From RUG14186 sp964644555 (GTDB taxonomy: Bacteria > Bacillota > Clostridia > Eubacteriales > Anaerofustaceae), in the NCBI GenBank assembly GCA_964644555.1, contig CAZXWI010000034.1, positions 1 to 15,296 of the forward strand: 15,296 nucleotides of DNA, read 5' to 3'. The notes below the pieces were generated by a model, which saw only the letters and a list, made by a program, of their open reading frames with translations, did no database searches and was not told where the DNA came from. Shown here piece by piece: positions 7,523 through 14,205 of this stretch. The position numbers and the translations under genes are program-made. The first letter of the stretch is position 1; every line of letters begins with the position of its first letter.

Positions 7523-8792
7523 TTTCTGTTTCTTTTAGTGCCTCGCTTCCTATATCGTTTCGCATATAACAATCTTCAAATGTTATCATTTGAGCATTCT
7601 CATATGCGATATCAATCGCTTTTTTGAGGGTAGGAGCCTTAGCGGTAACGCCTATGACTCTGCCTCCGTTGGTGTAAAATTCGTTGTTTTCGAATTTGGT
7701 TCCCGCATGGAATACCGTAACATTCTCGCTATCAGTGCATGATATTTTCATCGGCAATCCTTTTTTGTATTCGGTGGGGTAACCTCCGCTTGCTATTACT
7801 ACACAGCAAGCACATTCATCATAGAATTCCACATTTATTTCGGATAACCTTTCCTCGCTGACTGCTTTCATTATTTCAAATAAATCAGTCTTTAACAGTG
7901 GGAGAACCACCTGAGTTTCAGGGTCTCCGAATCGGCAATTATATTCTATTACCTTAGGGCCGTAGGGTGTGAGCATAAGTCCGAAATAAAGACACCCTTT
8001 AAAAGGTCTGCCCTCTTTGTTCATAGCGTCAATCGTCGGCAGGAATATTTCATTTAAGCATCTTTCGGCAATCTCCTTTGTGTAGAACGGATTCGGAGCA
8101 ATCGTGCCCATACCGCCCGTGTTAAGACCTGTGTTGCCATTGCCTATACGTTTGTGATCCATGGAAGATACCATGGGAACTATGCTCTTTGAATCGGTGA
8201 ATGCCAAAACCGATACTTCGGGACCTGTCAAGAACTGCTCTATAACGACAGTGTTACCCGAATTGCCGAAAGCTTTTTGATGCATCATCAAATCAAGTGC
8301 GTCCTTGGCTTCTTGGTGGTTTTGTGCAATTATAACACCTTTTCCCAAAGCCAGACCATCGGCTTTGATTACCGTGGGATACGAACATTTATCAAGATAG
8401 TTAAGGGCATCATCGTAATTATCGAATACCTCGTATTCGGCAGTCGGAATTGAGTATTTTTTCATAAGATTTTTGGAAAATACCTTACTGCCCTCTATGA
8501 TTGCGGCATTTGCCCTTGGTCCGAAACAAGGGATTCCCATATCTTCAAGCCTGTCCACAGCACCCATTACCAAAGGGTCATCGGGAGCAACTACGGCAAA
8601 ATCAATATCGTGCTTTTCGGCAAATTCGCATATTGCGTCAATATCCGTTGCTTTGATATCCACGCAAGTTGCTTCCATGCTTATTCCACCGTTTCCGGGA
8701 AGAGCGTATATTTCGGTTATATCTTTGTTTTTCTTAAGGCTTTTTATTAAGCAGTGTTCTCGTCCGCCGCTTCCCACAAGTAATACTTTCAT
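7512..8792 (-). CDS. purD: Phosphoribosylamine-glycine ligase (GAR synthetase)
   Basis: Joins phosphoribosylamine and glycine with ATP to give GAR, step two of the pathway. The 426-residue ATP-grasp protein shows the N-terminal GSGGREH (7-13), EGSKVFSKNLM (100-110), the ATP-binding loop KADGLALGKGV (143-153), GGMGTIAPNPF (226-236) and the metal/ATP site EYNCRFGDPETQ (283-294). Length is normal for PurD. ATG is preceded by a GAGGT site; 19 bases separate it from purH'. Its 3' end overlaps purL by 11 bases. The product of PurD feeds PurN in the same operon. No missing motif is seen. Confidence 0.97.
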   Translation of the reverse strand: MKVLLVGSGGREHCLIKSLKKNKDITEIYALPGNGGISMEATCVDIKATDIDAICEFAEKHDIDFAVVAPDDPLVMGAVDRLEDMGIPCFGPRANAAIIEGSKVFSKNLMKKYSIPTAEYEVFDNYDDALNYLDKCSYPTVIKADGLALGKGVIIAQNHQEAKDALDLMMHQKAFGNSGNTVVIEQFLTGPEVSVLAFTDSKSIVPMVSSMDHKRIGNGNTGLNTGGMGTIAPNPFYTKEIAERCLNEIFLPTIDAMNKEGRPFKGCLYFGLMLTPYGPKVIEYNCRFGDPETQVVLPLLKTDLFEIMKAVSEERLSEINVEFYDECACCVVIASGGYPTEYKKGLPMKISCTDSENVTVFHAGTKFENNEFYTNGGRVIGVTAKAPTLKKAIDIAYENAQMITFEDCYMRNDIGSEALKETENGL

Positions 8793-8811
8793 AACTTTGA
8801 CCTCGTTATCT

Positions 8812-9990
8812 TTAGTGGTGGAACAATCGCATTCCTGTAAATGCCATTGCCATAGAGTATTTGTTGCATGTATCGATTACATTATCATCTCTTACGGAGC
8901 CGCCCGGCTGTGCGATATATTTTACGCCGCTCTTATGGGCTCTTTCGATATTATCTCCGAACGGGAAGAATGCATCGGAAGCAAGACATACGCCGTCGAT
9001 TTTAGATAAGAACTCTGTTTTTTCTTCGTAGGTGAGTCTTTCGGGGCGAGTGGTGAAGTAATTCTGCCATACATCATCACCCAAAACATCCATACATTCC
9101 GTTTCGGACAAATATACATCGATGGTGTTATCTCTTTCGGAACGAGAGAGTGTGGGCACGAATTCAAGAGATAAAACTTTCGGGTGCTGACGAAGATGCC
9201 ATTTGTCGTTTTTCTCCCCTGCAAGACGAGTACATAAAATTCTGGACTGCTGACCTGCGCCTACGCCCGTTGTTTGAGCGTGAGAAGCATAGCATACGGA
9301 ATTGGATTGAGTGTATTTCAATGTTATTAAAGCAAGCATAAGGTCATCTTTTGCTTCTTCGGGAATTTCTTTGTTTTCTGTTACCACATTGGCAAGAAGG
9401 TCTTTATTTATTTCGAAATCGTTTCTTCTTTGCTCGAAAGCGATACCGTAAACGATTTTGGTTTCTGTTTGAGCGGGAACATAGTTTTCGTCTATCTGAA
9501 TTACAGTATATCCGCCTTTTCTTTTTGCTCTGAGGATTTCAAGTGCTTCATCTGTGTAGCTCGGAGCAATTACTCCGTCACTTACCTCTTTGGCTATCTG
9601 ACGAGCACAGCTTTCATCGCAGCAAGTGCTGAGAGCAATAAAGTCGCCGTATGAAGAAACTCGATCTGTGCCTCTTGCTCTTACATAAGCGCTGGCGATG
9701 GGTGAAAGTTCTTCATCTGTAACAAAGAACATTTTACGCTCGATGTCGGTTAATTCCACACCAAGTGCTGCTCCTGCAGGGCTGACATGCTTAAATGAAG
9801 CTGCAGCAGGTTTACCTGTGGCAAAAGAAAGTTCTTTAACAAGCTGCCATGCGTTTAATGCATCCAAAAAATTGATGTATCCTGGTTTACCGCTTAATAC
9901 TTCTACGGGAAGTTCTCCCTCTAAAGCGTAAATTCTCGACGGTTTCTGGTTCGGGTTGCAACCATATTTGAGTTGAATTTCTTTTGTCAT
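8812..9990 (-). CDS. purH: AICAR transformylase, stand-alone (PurH without its IMP cyclohydrolase domain)
   Basis: Transfers a formyl group from 10-formyl-tetrahydrofolate to AICAR, giving FAICAR. At 392 residues it is about 120-140 shorter than normal PurH. The protein opens directly with the transformylase mark KYGCNPNQKPSRIY (8-21); the MGS-like cyclohydrolase domain of roughly 200 residues is missing. The catalytic Lys-His pair is K67-H68 in FKHVSPAG. The C-terminal block holds FFPFGDNIERA and QPGGSVRD and ends in GMRLFHH. The start is secure: AAGGAG lies upstream and purO ends 2 bases before. The lost activity is supplied by the purO gene next to it. This is a known clostridial form rather than a decayed gene, since the frame and core motifs are intact. 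Confidence 0.95.
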   Translation of the reverse strand: MTKEIQLKYGCNPNQKPSRIYALEGELPVEVLSGKPGYINFLDALNAWQLVKELSFATGKPAAASFKHVSPAGAALGVELTDIERKMFFVTDEELSPIASAYVRARGTDRVSSYGDFIALSTCCDESCARQIAKEVSDGVIAPSYTDEALEILRAKRKGGYTVIQIDENYVPAQTETKIVYGIAFEQRRNDFEINKDLLANVVTENKEIPEEAKDDLMLALITLKYTQSNSVCYASHAQTTGVGAGQQSRILCTRLAGEKNDKWHLRQHPKVLSLEFVPTLSRSERDNTIDVYLSETECMDVLGDDVWQNYFTTRPERLTYEEKTEFLSKIDGVCLASDAFFPFGDNIERAHKSGVKYIAQPGGSVRDDNVIDTCNKYSMAMAFTGMRLFHH

Positions 9991-9992
9991 TA

Positions 9993-10697
9993 TTATTGCT
10001 CCTTATTTACGATTCTTGTTTCATATTCTTTTGTTTCCAAATTGATGTATCTGACGAAAAGGGCAACCTTATTGTCGGCATTGAGGCTCGACCATATTTC
10101 GTTTGTCAATTCGTTGATATCAAGGTTAATTTCTACTTTTGTAGGCTCGCCTTCGAATGAAGGAATGGGAGAGCCGTCGGTTTTGTATGTGTGAATGAGC
10201 CTGCCCTCACCGGGAGCGCAGCTTTCGTAATCATAGAAAAATCTATCGCATACGGGAGGCTCTACAGCAGTATTAGCTTTCAATATGCTGAGTTTGAATG
10301 AAAAATCATTATCTTTAAGAGATACAATACCACTGATTCTGGGGGTGTAGTTAGGGCTGTCCGGCTCAAAGCAGCGTGTAGCCAAAGCTTGCTCAAATGA
10401 GGAAGCTGTTTTTAAATGCTCATAGATTGTATCGGTCTGATCTCCGTTGGTAACGATGGTATCATCTTCCAATACTCTTACGGGAGCATAGATAATTAAA
10501 GACGGATCCTGCAATTTTGACGGGTCAACAGCCTGTGTTCTGATGCCCTCTTCGTAGGGGACGAATTTTCTGTTGCGGCTGTTTTCACTTCTGCCCATGA
10601 TGAAGTATGCGATTACGGCATTTTTGCCGTCAGCACTCTTGCCTATCATTATCCCTCTGCCGGGATACACATTGTTTTTTAAAGTTTCGAAAGTCAT
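9993..10697 (-). CDS. purO: IMP cyclohydrolase, PurO type
   Basis: Likely closes the ring of FAICAR to give IMP, the last pathway step. The 234-residue protein resembles archaeal PurO, not the PurH N-terminal domain. Shared marks are NVYPGRGIMIG (9-19), a GRSENSRNR stretch (35-43) comparable to the SRSFPNR of archaeal PurO, VTNGDQTDTIYE (82-93) comparable to the NGSHTD region, and NYTPRISG (116-123). It sits between purN and a purH that lacks exactly this activity, which is strong contextual support. ATG directly abuts the purN TAA, and AAGGAG lies within the purN tail, so translation is coupled. No signal peptide or membrane segment. I rely on remembered family motifs, not an alignment. Confidence 0.88.
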   Translation of the reverse strand: MTFETLKNNVYPGRGIMIGKSADGKNAVIAYFIMGRSENSRNRKFVPYEEGIRTQAVDPSKLQDPSLIIYAPVRVLEDDTIVTNGDQTDTIYEHLKTASSFEQALATRCFEPDSPNYTPRISGIVSLKDNDFSFKLSILKANTAVEPPVCDRFFYDYESCAPGEGRLIHTYKTDGSPIPSFEGEPTKVEINLDINELTNEIWSSLNADNKVALFVRYINLETKEYETRIVNKEQ

Positions 10698-11303
10698 TTA
10701 TTCTTCTCCTTGTAATCTTTTGCAAACGGTTTCAGTAGCTTGGGGCAAAATCACCCATTCGGCTTGTTGCATAACTCTTTTTTGAAGCACTTCCGGGGTA
10801 TCGTCATCATTTATGTATACCGCCTTTTGTGCGATTATTTTACCGCCATCGGTAATCTCGTTGACATAATGTACCGTGGCCCCTGTTACTTTCACACCGT
10901 ATTTGAGAGCTTCTTCGTGGACTCTTATACCATAGAATCCATCTCCGCAAAAGGACGGTATCAGCGAGGGATGTACATTGATGATTCTATCGGGGAAAGC
11001 CGAAACGAATATCGGGGAAAGCACATATAAGAAGCCCGCAAGCACGATTAAATCTATGTTTTCTTCGTGCATGAGCGAAATAAGTGCATTTTCGTATTCT
11101 GCGATATCGGAATAATCTTTCTTTGATCTTACCACAGCTTTGATTCCGGCATTTTCTGCTCTTGTTAAAGCATAAGCACCCTCGGTGTTGGATACGACCA
11201 ACTTAATCTTGCCTGTTTTGATAACTCCGCTTGTTTGAGCATCTATCAAAGCTTGGAGGTTGGTGCCGCCTCCGCTTACGAATACAGCTATGTTTATGCT
11301 CAT
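10698..11303 (-). CDS. purN: Phosphoribosylglycinamide formyltransferase
   Basis: Formylates GAR with 10-formyl-tetrahydrofolate to give FGAR, step three. The 201-residue protein has the phosphate-binding loop SGGGTNLQ (10-17) and the catalytic set N109, H111 (INVHPSLIPSF) and D152 (TDGGKII), matching Asn106, His108 and Asp144 of the E. coli enzyme. Length is close to the usual 190-215. The start ATG overlaps the purM TGA in an ATGA, and its stop abuts purO. No ATP-grasp PurT alternative is seen in the window, so this folate-dependent enzyme should carry the step. Confidence 0.96.
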   Translation of the reverse strand: MSINIAVFVSGGGTNLQALIDAQTSGVIKTGKIKLVVSNTEGAYALTRAENAGIKAVVRSKKDYSDIAEYENALISLMHEENIDLIVLAGFLYVLSPIFVSAFPDRIINVHPSLIPSFCGDGFYGIRVHEEALKYGVKVTGATVHYVNEITDGGKIIAQKAVYINDDDTPEVLQKRVMQQAEWVILPQATETVCKRLQGEE

Positions 11304-12343
11304 TGTATGATTATTCCTTTTTCTTCGCTAGACTCGATTCTGCCTAAAATATACGCTTCTTCGCCGCATGAAGTTATGGTTTCGATAGCCTTTTGAGCAT
11401 CTTTTTCATCTACACATATGCAAAGACCTACACCCATATTGAATGTGTTAAACATATCATGCTCCGAAATATTGCCTTTTTCTTGCAAAAGCTTGAATAC
11501 CGGAGGAGTTTTGACCGAAGCTTTATCTATAAGCGCACAAACACCGTCGGGAAGCGCACGGGGAATGTTTTCATAAAAACCGCCGCCTGTGATATGGGCA
11601 ATGGATTTTACTTCGACCTCCTGCATGAGTTTGAGAACTGTTTTAACATAAATTTTGGTAGGAGTGAGAAGTGCTTCACCCAAGGTTGTGCCTAATTCAT
11701 CATAATAAACTTTAAGCACATCGGGATTAGTGATGTCGAAAACTTTTCTTACCAAAGAGAATCCGTTTGAATGGAAACCCGATGAAGCAACACCAATCAA
11801 TACATCGCCAGGTTTGACTTTGTTTTTATCAAGGATTTTGTCTTTATCGACAATACCTACAGAGAAACCTGCCAAATCGTATTCGTCGATATCATACATT
11901 CCGGGCATTTCTGCTGTTTCACCGCCTACAAGAGCACATCCTGCCTGAACACAGCCCTCGGAAACCCCTGCAACGATGCTCTCAACCTTTTCGGGAATGT
12001 TTTTACCAAGAGCGATGTAATCGAGGAAGAATAACGGTTTTGCACCGCAGCATACTATATCGTTTACGCACATGGCAACGCAGTCAATACCGACTGTGTC
12101 GTGTTTGTCCATAAGAAATGCCAATTTGAGCTTTGTTCCGACACCATCGGTGCCGCTTACCAAAACAGGTTTTTTGATTTCGCTCAAATCGAGTTCAAAC
12201 ATTCCTCCGAACCCACCGACTTCATCCATAACACCGGGGATGAGGGTTCGTGCAATGTGTTTTTTCATCAGCTCTACGGCGGTATAACCTGCGGTTATAT
12301 CAACGCCGCTGTCCGAATAGCTTTCGCTGTAACTTTTTTTCAT
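11300..12343 (-). CDS. purM: Phosphoribosylformylglycinamidine cyclo-ligase (AIR synthetase)
   Basis: Closes the imidazole ring of FGAM with ATP to form AIR. The 347 residues match the family's usual length. Motifs in order: early YSDSGVDITAGY (9-20), GTDGVGTK (64-71), GIDCVAMCVNDI (85-96) and GGETAEMPGMY (140-150), the last part of the nucleotide site. The ATG shares one base with the purE stop (TAATG) and follows AAAGGGG, so it is probably coupled to purE. Its own TGA overlaps the purN start by four bases. It shares the AIRS fold with PurL. Confidence 0.97.
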   Translation of the reverse strand: MKKSYSESYSDSGVDITAGYTAVELMKKHIARTLIPGVMDEVGGFGGMFELDLSEIKKPVLVSGTDGVGTKLKLAFLMDKHDTVGIDCVAMCVNDIVCCGAKPLFFLDYIALGKNIPEKVESIVAGVSEGCVQAGCALVGGETAEMPGMYDIDEYDLAGFSVGIVDKDKILDKNKVKPGDVLIGVASSGFHSNGFSLVRKVFDITNPDVLKVYYDELGTTLGEALLTPTKIYVKTVLKLMQEVEVKSIAHITGGGFYENIPRALPDGVCALIDKASVKTPPVFKLLQEKGNISEHDMFNTFNMGVGLCICVDEKDAQKAIETITSCGEEAYILGRIESSEEKGIIIQ

Positions 12344-12843
12344 TAAAATTCCCCTTTCAATCTCTCCTGCAAGAGCATATCCTTTTTTATTGTTTTCTCA
12401 ACAGTTGCCTGTCTTTTTTCTTTGAGAAGAGTATTTAACTCTTTATCTTCCAATGCCAATATCTGCACGGCAAGAAGTGCTGCATTTGACGCACCGTTTA
12501 CCGCAACCGTGGCAACGGGCATTCCCGGAGGCATCTGAACAGTGGATAACAAGGCATCAAGTCCGTCAAATTCCGATGATTTCAAAGGAATTCCTATTAC
12601 AGGAAGAGTGCTGTGTGCGGCAAAAGCTCCTGCAAGATGAGCTGCCTTTCCTGCCGCAGCGATGATTACTCCGAAACCGTTTTTCTCGGCATTTTTGGCA
12701 AATTCGCTTGCTATATCGGGAGTGCGGTGAGCACTCATAACATGTGCTTCATACTCCACATTGTATTCTTTTAAAGTGTCTATGGCGCCTTTGACAACAT
12801 CAAAATCGCTGTCGCTTCCCATTATGACCGCAACCTTTTTCAA
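12343..12843 (-). CDS. purE: 5-(carboxyamino)imidazole ribonucleotide mutase (class I PurE type)
   Basis: Makes CAIR, step six. The 166-residue protein begins MKKVAVIMGSDSD, the standard PurE start, with MGSDSDFD (8-15), the catalytic His region SAHRTPD (H39) and AAGKAAHLAG (63-72), then IGIPLKSS and VQMPPGMPVATVAVNG. I chose TTG at 12843 because GGAGGA lies 8 bases upstream and the product then has the normal length; a longer in-frame reading to 13017 would run through the promoter. The glycine-rich loop has AHLAG where AHLPG is usual, a small oddity. No purK partner lies in the window, so the carboxylated substrate may come from elsewhere or from non-enzymatic CO2 addition. First gene of the operon; its stop overlaps purM by one base. 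Confidence 0.95.
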   Translation of the reverse strand: MKKVAVIMGSDSDFDVVKGAIDTLKEYNVEYEAHVMSAHRTPDIASEFAKNAEKNGFGVIIAAAGKAAHLAGAFAAHSTLPVIGIPLKSSEFDGLDALLSTVQMPPGMPVATVAVNGASNAALLAVQILALEDKELNTLLKEKRQATVEKTIKKDMLLQERLKGEF

Positions 12844-12850
12844 TAGTTGA

Positions 12851-12857
12851 TCCTCCG
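12851..12857 (-). promoter_or_regulatory. Ribosome binding site deciding the TTG start of purE
   Basis: CGGAGGA on the - strand ends 7 bases before TTG (12843). It is the only strong Shine-Dalgarno site near the conserved MGSDSD start, and so sets the start at TTG. Confidence 0.85.
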
Positions 12858-12869
12858 TAAATAAAATTT

Positions 12870-12890
12870 GCGTAAAGTAGACCTTCACGC
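12870..12890 (-). promoter_or_regulatory. Hairpin in the purE leader
   Basis: In the - strand RNA, GCGUGAAG (12890-12883) pairs with CUUUACGC (12877-12870) around the 5-base loop GUCUA. This makes an 8-bp stem with one G-U pair, followed by the U-rich AAAUUUUAUUUA and then the Shine-Dalgarno site. The U-rich tail is broken by A residues, so it is a weak terminator at best. It could be an attenuator or a site for a binding protein. It does not match a purine, PRPP or ZTP riboswitch that I can recognise. Confidence 0.5.
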
Positions 12891-12893
12891 ACA

Positions 12894-12921
12894 AAAATAT
12901 ACTGTTAACAATGTATATTTT
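12894..12921 (-). promoter_or_regulatory. 9-bp inverted repeat at the purE transcription start
   Basis: AAAATATAC (12894-12902) and GTATATTTT (12913-12921) are perfect inverted copies with a 10-base centre that itself contains the palindrome TGTTAACA. The repeat begins right after the -10 box, so it covers the expected start site. This is a classic position for a repressor operator; it could also form a hairpin at the RNA 5' end. The regulator is unknown. Confidence 0.55.
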
Positions 12922-12950
12922 ATTGTACCATTTTAGATGCAAAACTTCAA
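12922..12950 (-). promoter_or_regulatory. Sigma-A-type promoter of the purine operon
   Basis: Read on the - strand: -35 TTGAAG (12950-12945), a 17-base spacer, and -10 TACAAT (12927-12922) preceded by TGG, giving an extended -10 (TGnTACAAT). The start of transcription should be near 12915, leaving a leader of about 70 bases before purE. It is the best promoter match in the intergenic region. Confidence 0.8.
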
Positions 12951-13026
12951 TACAAAAACTCGTTATATGTACGAAAAAAAGCGAATATTCATTACTTTCC
13001 CGTAAAGGAATTTTCAAGTTTTCGGT

Positions 13027-13055
13027 TTGAAAATATAAGAGTGTTTACTTATATA
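13027..13055 (+). promoter_or_regulatory. Possible + strand promoter in the purE upstream region
   Basis: TTGAAA (13027-13032), a 17-base spacer and TATATA (13050-13055) form a fair sigma-A match pointing away from purE and into the 3' end of the isomerase gene. The DNA is very AT-rich, so a chance match is quite possible. It matters only because an interlocked repeat pair and a T-run follow within 75 bases. Confidence 0.3.
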
Positions 13056-13071
13056 AAAACTCTTAATTATC

Positions 13072-13123
13072 ATAATGCAATAATTATAAAATTGCCGATA
13101 AAGTGCATTATTTCCCAGGCAAT
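13072..13123. repeat. Two interlocked inverted repeats (pseudoknot-like layout)
   Basis: ATAATGCA (13072-13079) pairs with TGCATTAT (13104-13111), and ATTGCC (13091-13096) pairs with GGCAAT (13118-13123). The arms alternate, so an RNA could form a pseudoknot or switch between two hairpins. On the + strand the second hairpin is followed by five T residues (13127-13131). No known riboswitch fits. A chance origin in AT-rich DNA cannot be excluded. Confidence 0.35.
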
Positions 13124-13148
13124 ATATTTTTATCAAGGTATTTTACCG

Positions 13149-13181
13149 AAAATATTAAACGACTCCTATGCAAAAGGAGCC
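13149..13181 (-). terminator. Probable terminator after the sugar isomerase gene
   Basis: In the - strand RNA, GGCUCCU (13181-13175) pairs with AGGAGUC (13167-13161) around a 7-base loop, followed by GTTTAATATTTT. The stem includes a G-U pair that would be a mismatch in + strand RNA, so it is oriented for the isomerase gene, whose stop lies 10 bases upstream. The T tract is interrupted, so termination may be incomplete and some transcripts could run on toward the purine operon. Confidence 0.6.
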
Positions 13182-13191
13182 GTAATATAAA

Positions 13192-14181
13192 TTATTCTGT
13201 TTTTAATGCAGCATCGAATGCTATGTCGGAGGGTTCGAAATTGATCTGTTTTGTAAATTCGAAAGCTTCTGCAGCGCCGAAAGTTCTTTCCATACCACTG
13301 TCCTCCCATTCGACACTCAAAGGTCCGTGATAACCCATTTGGTTGAGTTCACGAATGATGCCGTCAAAGTCAACATCGCCATGGCCGAGAGATACAAAGT
13401 TCCAGCCACGTCTTGTGTCACCGAATTCGATGTGGCTGCCGAGGATTCCACTGCGGCCATCGAGAGTTACCTTAACATCTTTCATATGTACATGATAGAT
13501 TCTATCGGAAAAATCTCTGAGGAATACACAGGGGTTAATTCCCTGCCATTCAAGATGAGAGGGGTCAAAGTTAAGACCGAGGGTTTCTCTATGGTCAAAC
13601 TCTTTCATGAGGCGAAGAGTGCTGTAGTAGTCAAAAGCTATTTCCGTAGGGTGGACTTCCAAAGCAAATTTAACTCCACATTCATCGAATACATCGAATA
13701 TCGGAGTCCAGAGTTCTTTTATTTTTTTGTATCCGTCATCTATCATTTGCTGTGTTGTTTGAGGGAAAGAATACCATTTTGCCCAAATCGGAGAGCCTAA
13801 GAAGCCCGTAACAACACCAATACCCAATTTCTGAGCGGCTCTGGCAACGGTTTTCATCTCTTCGATTGCCCATGCTCTTATTTCCTCGGGCTTGCCGGAT
13901 AAATTGTTGGGTGCGAAATTATCAAGACGTTCGTCCCAAACATCGCCTACGCACTGACCTGCAAGGTGAGCACCGAGGGCATATACTTTTTGGTCATATT
14001 TTTCCAATGTTGCCCAAAACTCTTTTACATAATTATCATCTTCAAGGACTTTATGTACATCTATATGAGATTGGCAAGCGATCTCAATTCCGTCATATCC
14101 TATTGAACTTGTAAGTTTGCATAATTCTTCCAAGGACAAATCACCGAATTGTCCTGATGCGATTGTAATAGGTCTACCCAT
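13192..14181 (-). CDS. Sugar phosphate isomerase/epimerase (xylose isomerase-like TIM barrel)
   Basis: A 329-residue protein of the AP-endonuclease-2/xylose-isomerase-like TIM barrel family (IolE, IolI, YcjR and similar proteins). The expected metal-binding residues can be placed: E175 in ALEVHPTE, D206 and H209 in NFDPSHLEW, H232 in YHVHMKD and E291 in SVEWED. There is no signal peptide, so it is cytoplasmic. The start ATG follows AAAGGAG and lies 24 bases after the oxidoreductase stop, so the two are one unit. Such a pair usually acts on a keto-inositol or 3-keto-sugar made by the dehydrogenase. Substrate cannot be read from the sequence. A DNA-repair endonuclease IV is unlikely given the partner gene and overall motif style. 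Confidence 0.88.
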   Translation of the reverse strand: MGRPITIASGQFGDLSLEELCKLTSSIGYDGIEIACQSHIDVHKVLEDDNYVKEFWATLEKYDQKVYALGAHLAGQCVGDVWDERLDNFAPNNLSGKPEEIRAWAIEEMKTVARAAQKLGIGVVTGFLGSPIWAKWYSFPQTTQQMIDDGYKKIKELWTPIFDVFDECGVKFALEVHPTEIAFDYYSTLRLMKEFDHRETLGLNFDPSHLEWQGINPCVFLRDFSDRIYHVHMKDVKVTLDGRSGILGSHIEFGDTRRGWNFVSLGHGDVDFDGIIRELNQMGYHGPLSVEWEDSGMERTFGAAEAFEFTKQINFEPSDIAFDAALKTE

Positions 14182-14205
14182 TATGATACTCCTTTTATTT
14201 ATTAT

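Noticed and set aside
8473..9009. 178-residue + strand frame across purD and purH
   Set aside because: It spans the junction of two well-conserved genes on the other strand and has no family resemblance; a shadow frame.
8812..9990. purH as a truncated pseudogene
   Set aside because: The transformylase domain is complete from first motif to last, has a proper start and ribosome site, and the missing activity is encoded next door, so it is a natural domain split.
12844..13017. Longer N-terminus for PurE, adding 58 residues
   Set aside because: The extension covers the promoter, inverted repeat and leader hairpin, has no PurE-like sequence, and ignores the strong Shine-Dalgarno site before TTG at 12843.
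13037..13064. AAGAGT/ACTCTT inverted repeat as a second terminator after the isomerase gene
   Set aside because: The stem is only 6 bp plus a mismatch and short AT pairs, and the following T tract is broken; the hairpin at 13161-13181 is better placed.
12844..13191. Guanine, PRPP or ZTP riboswitch, or Bacillus-type PurR boxes, before purE
   Set aside because: I looked for the conserved cores of these elements and saw none. CCGAA occurs twice (near 13024 on the - strand and 13146 on the + strand) but the boxes are poor and about 120 bases apart, unlike the paired PurR boxes.
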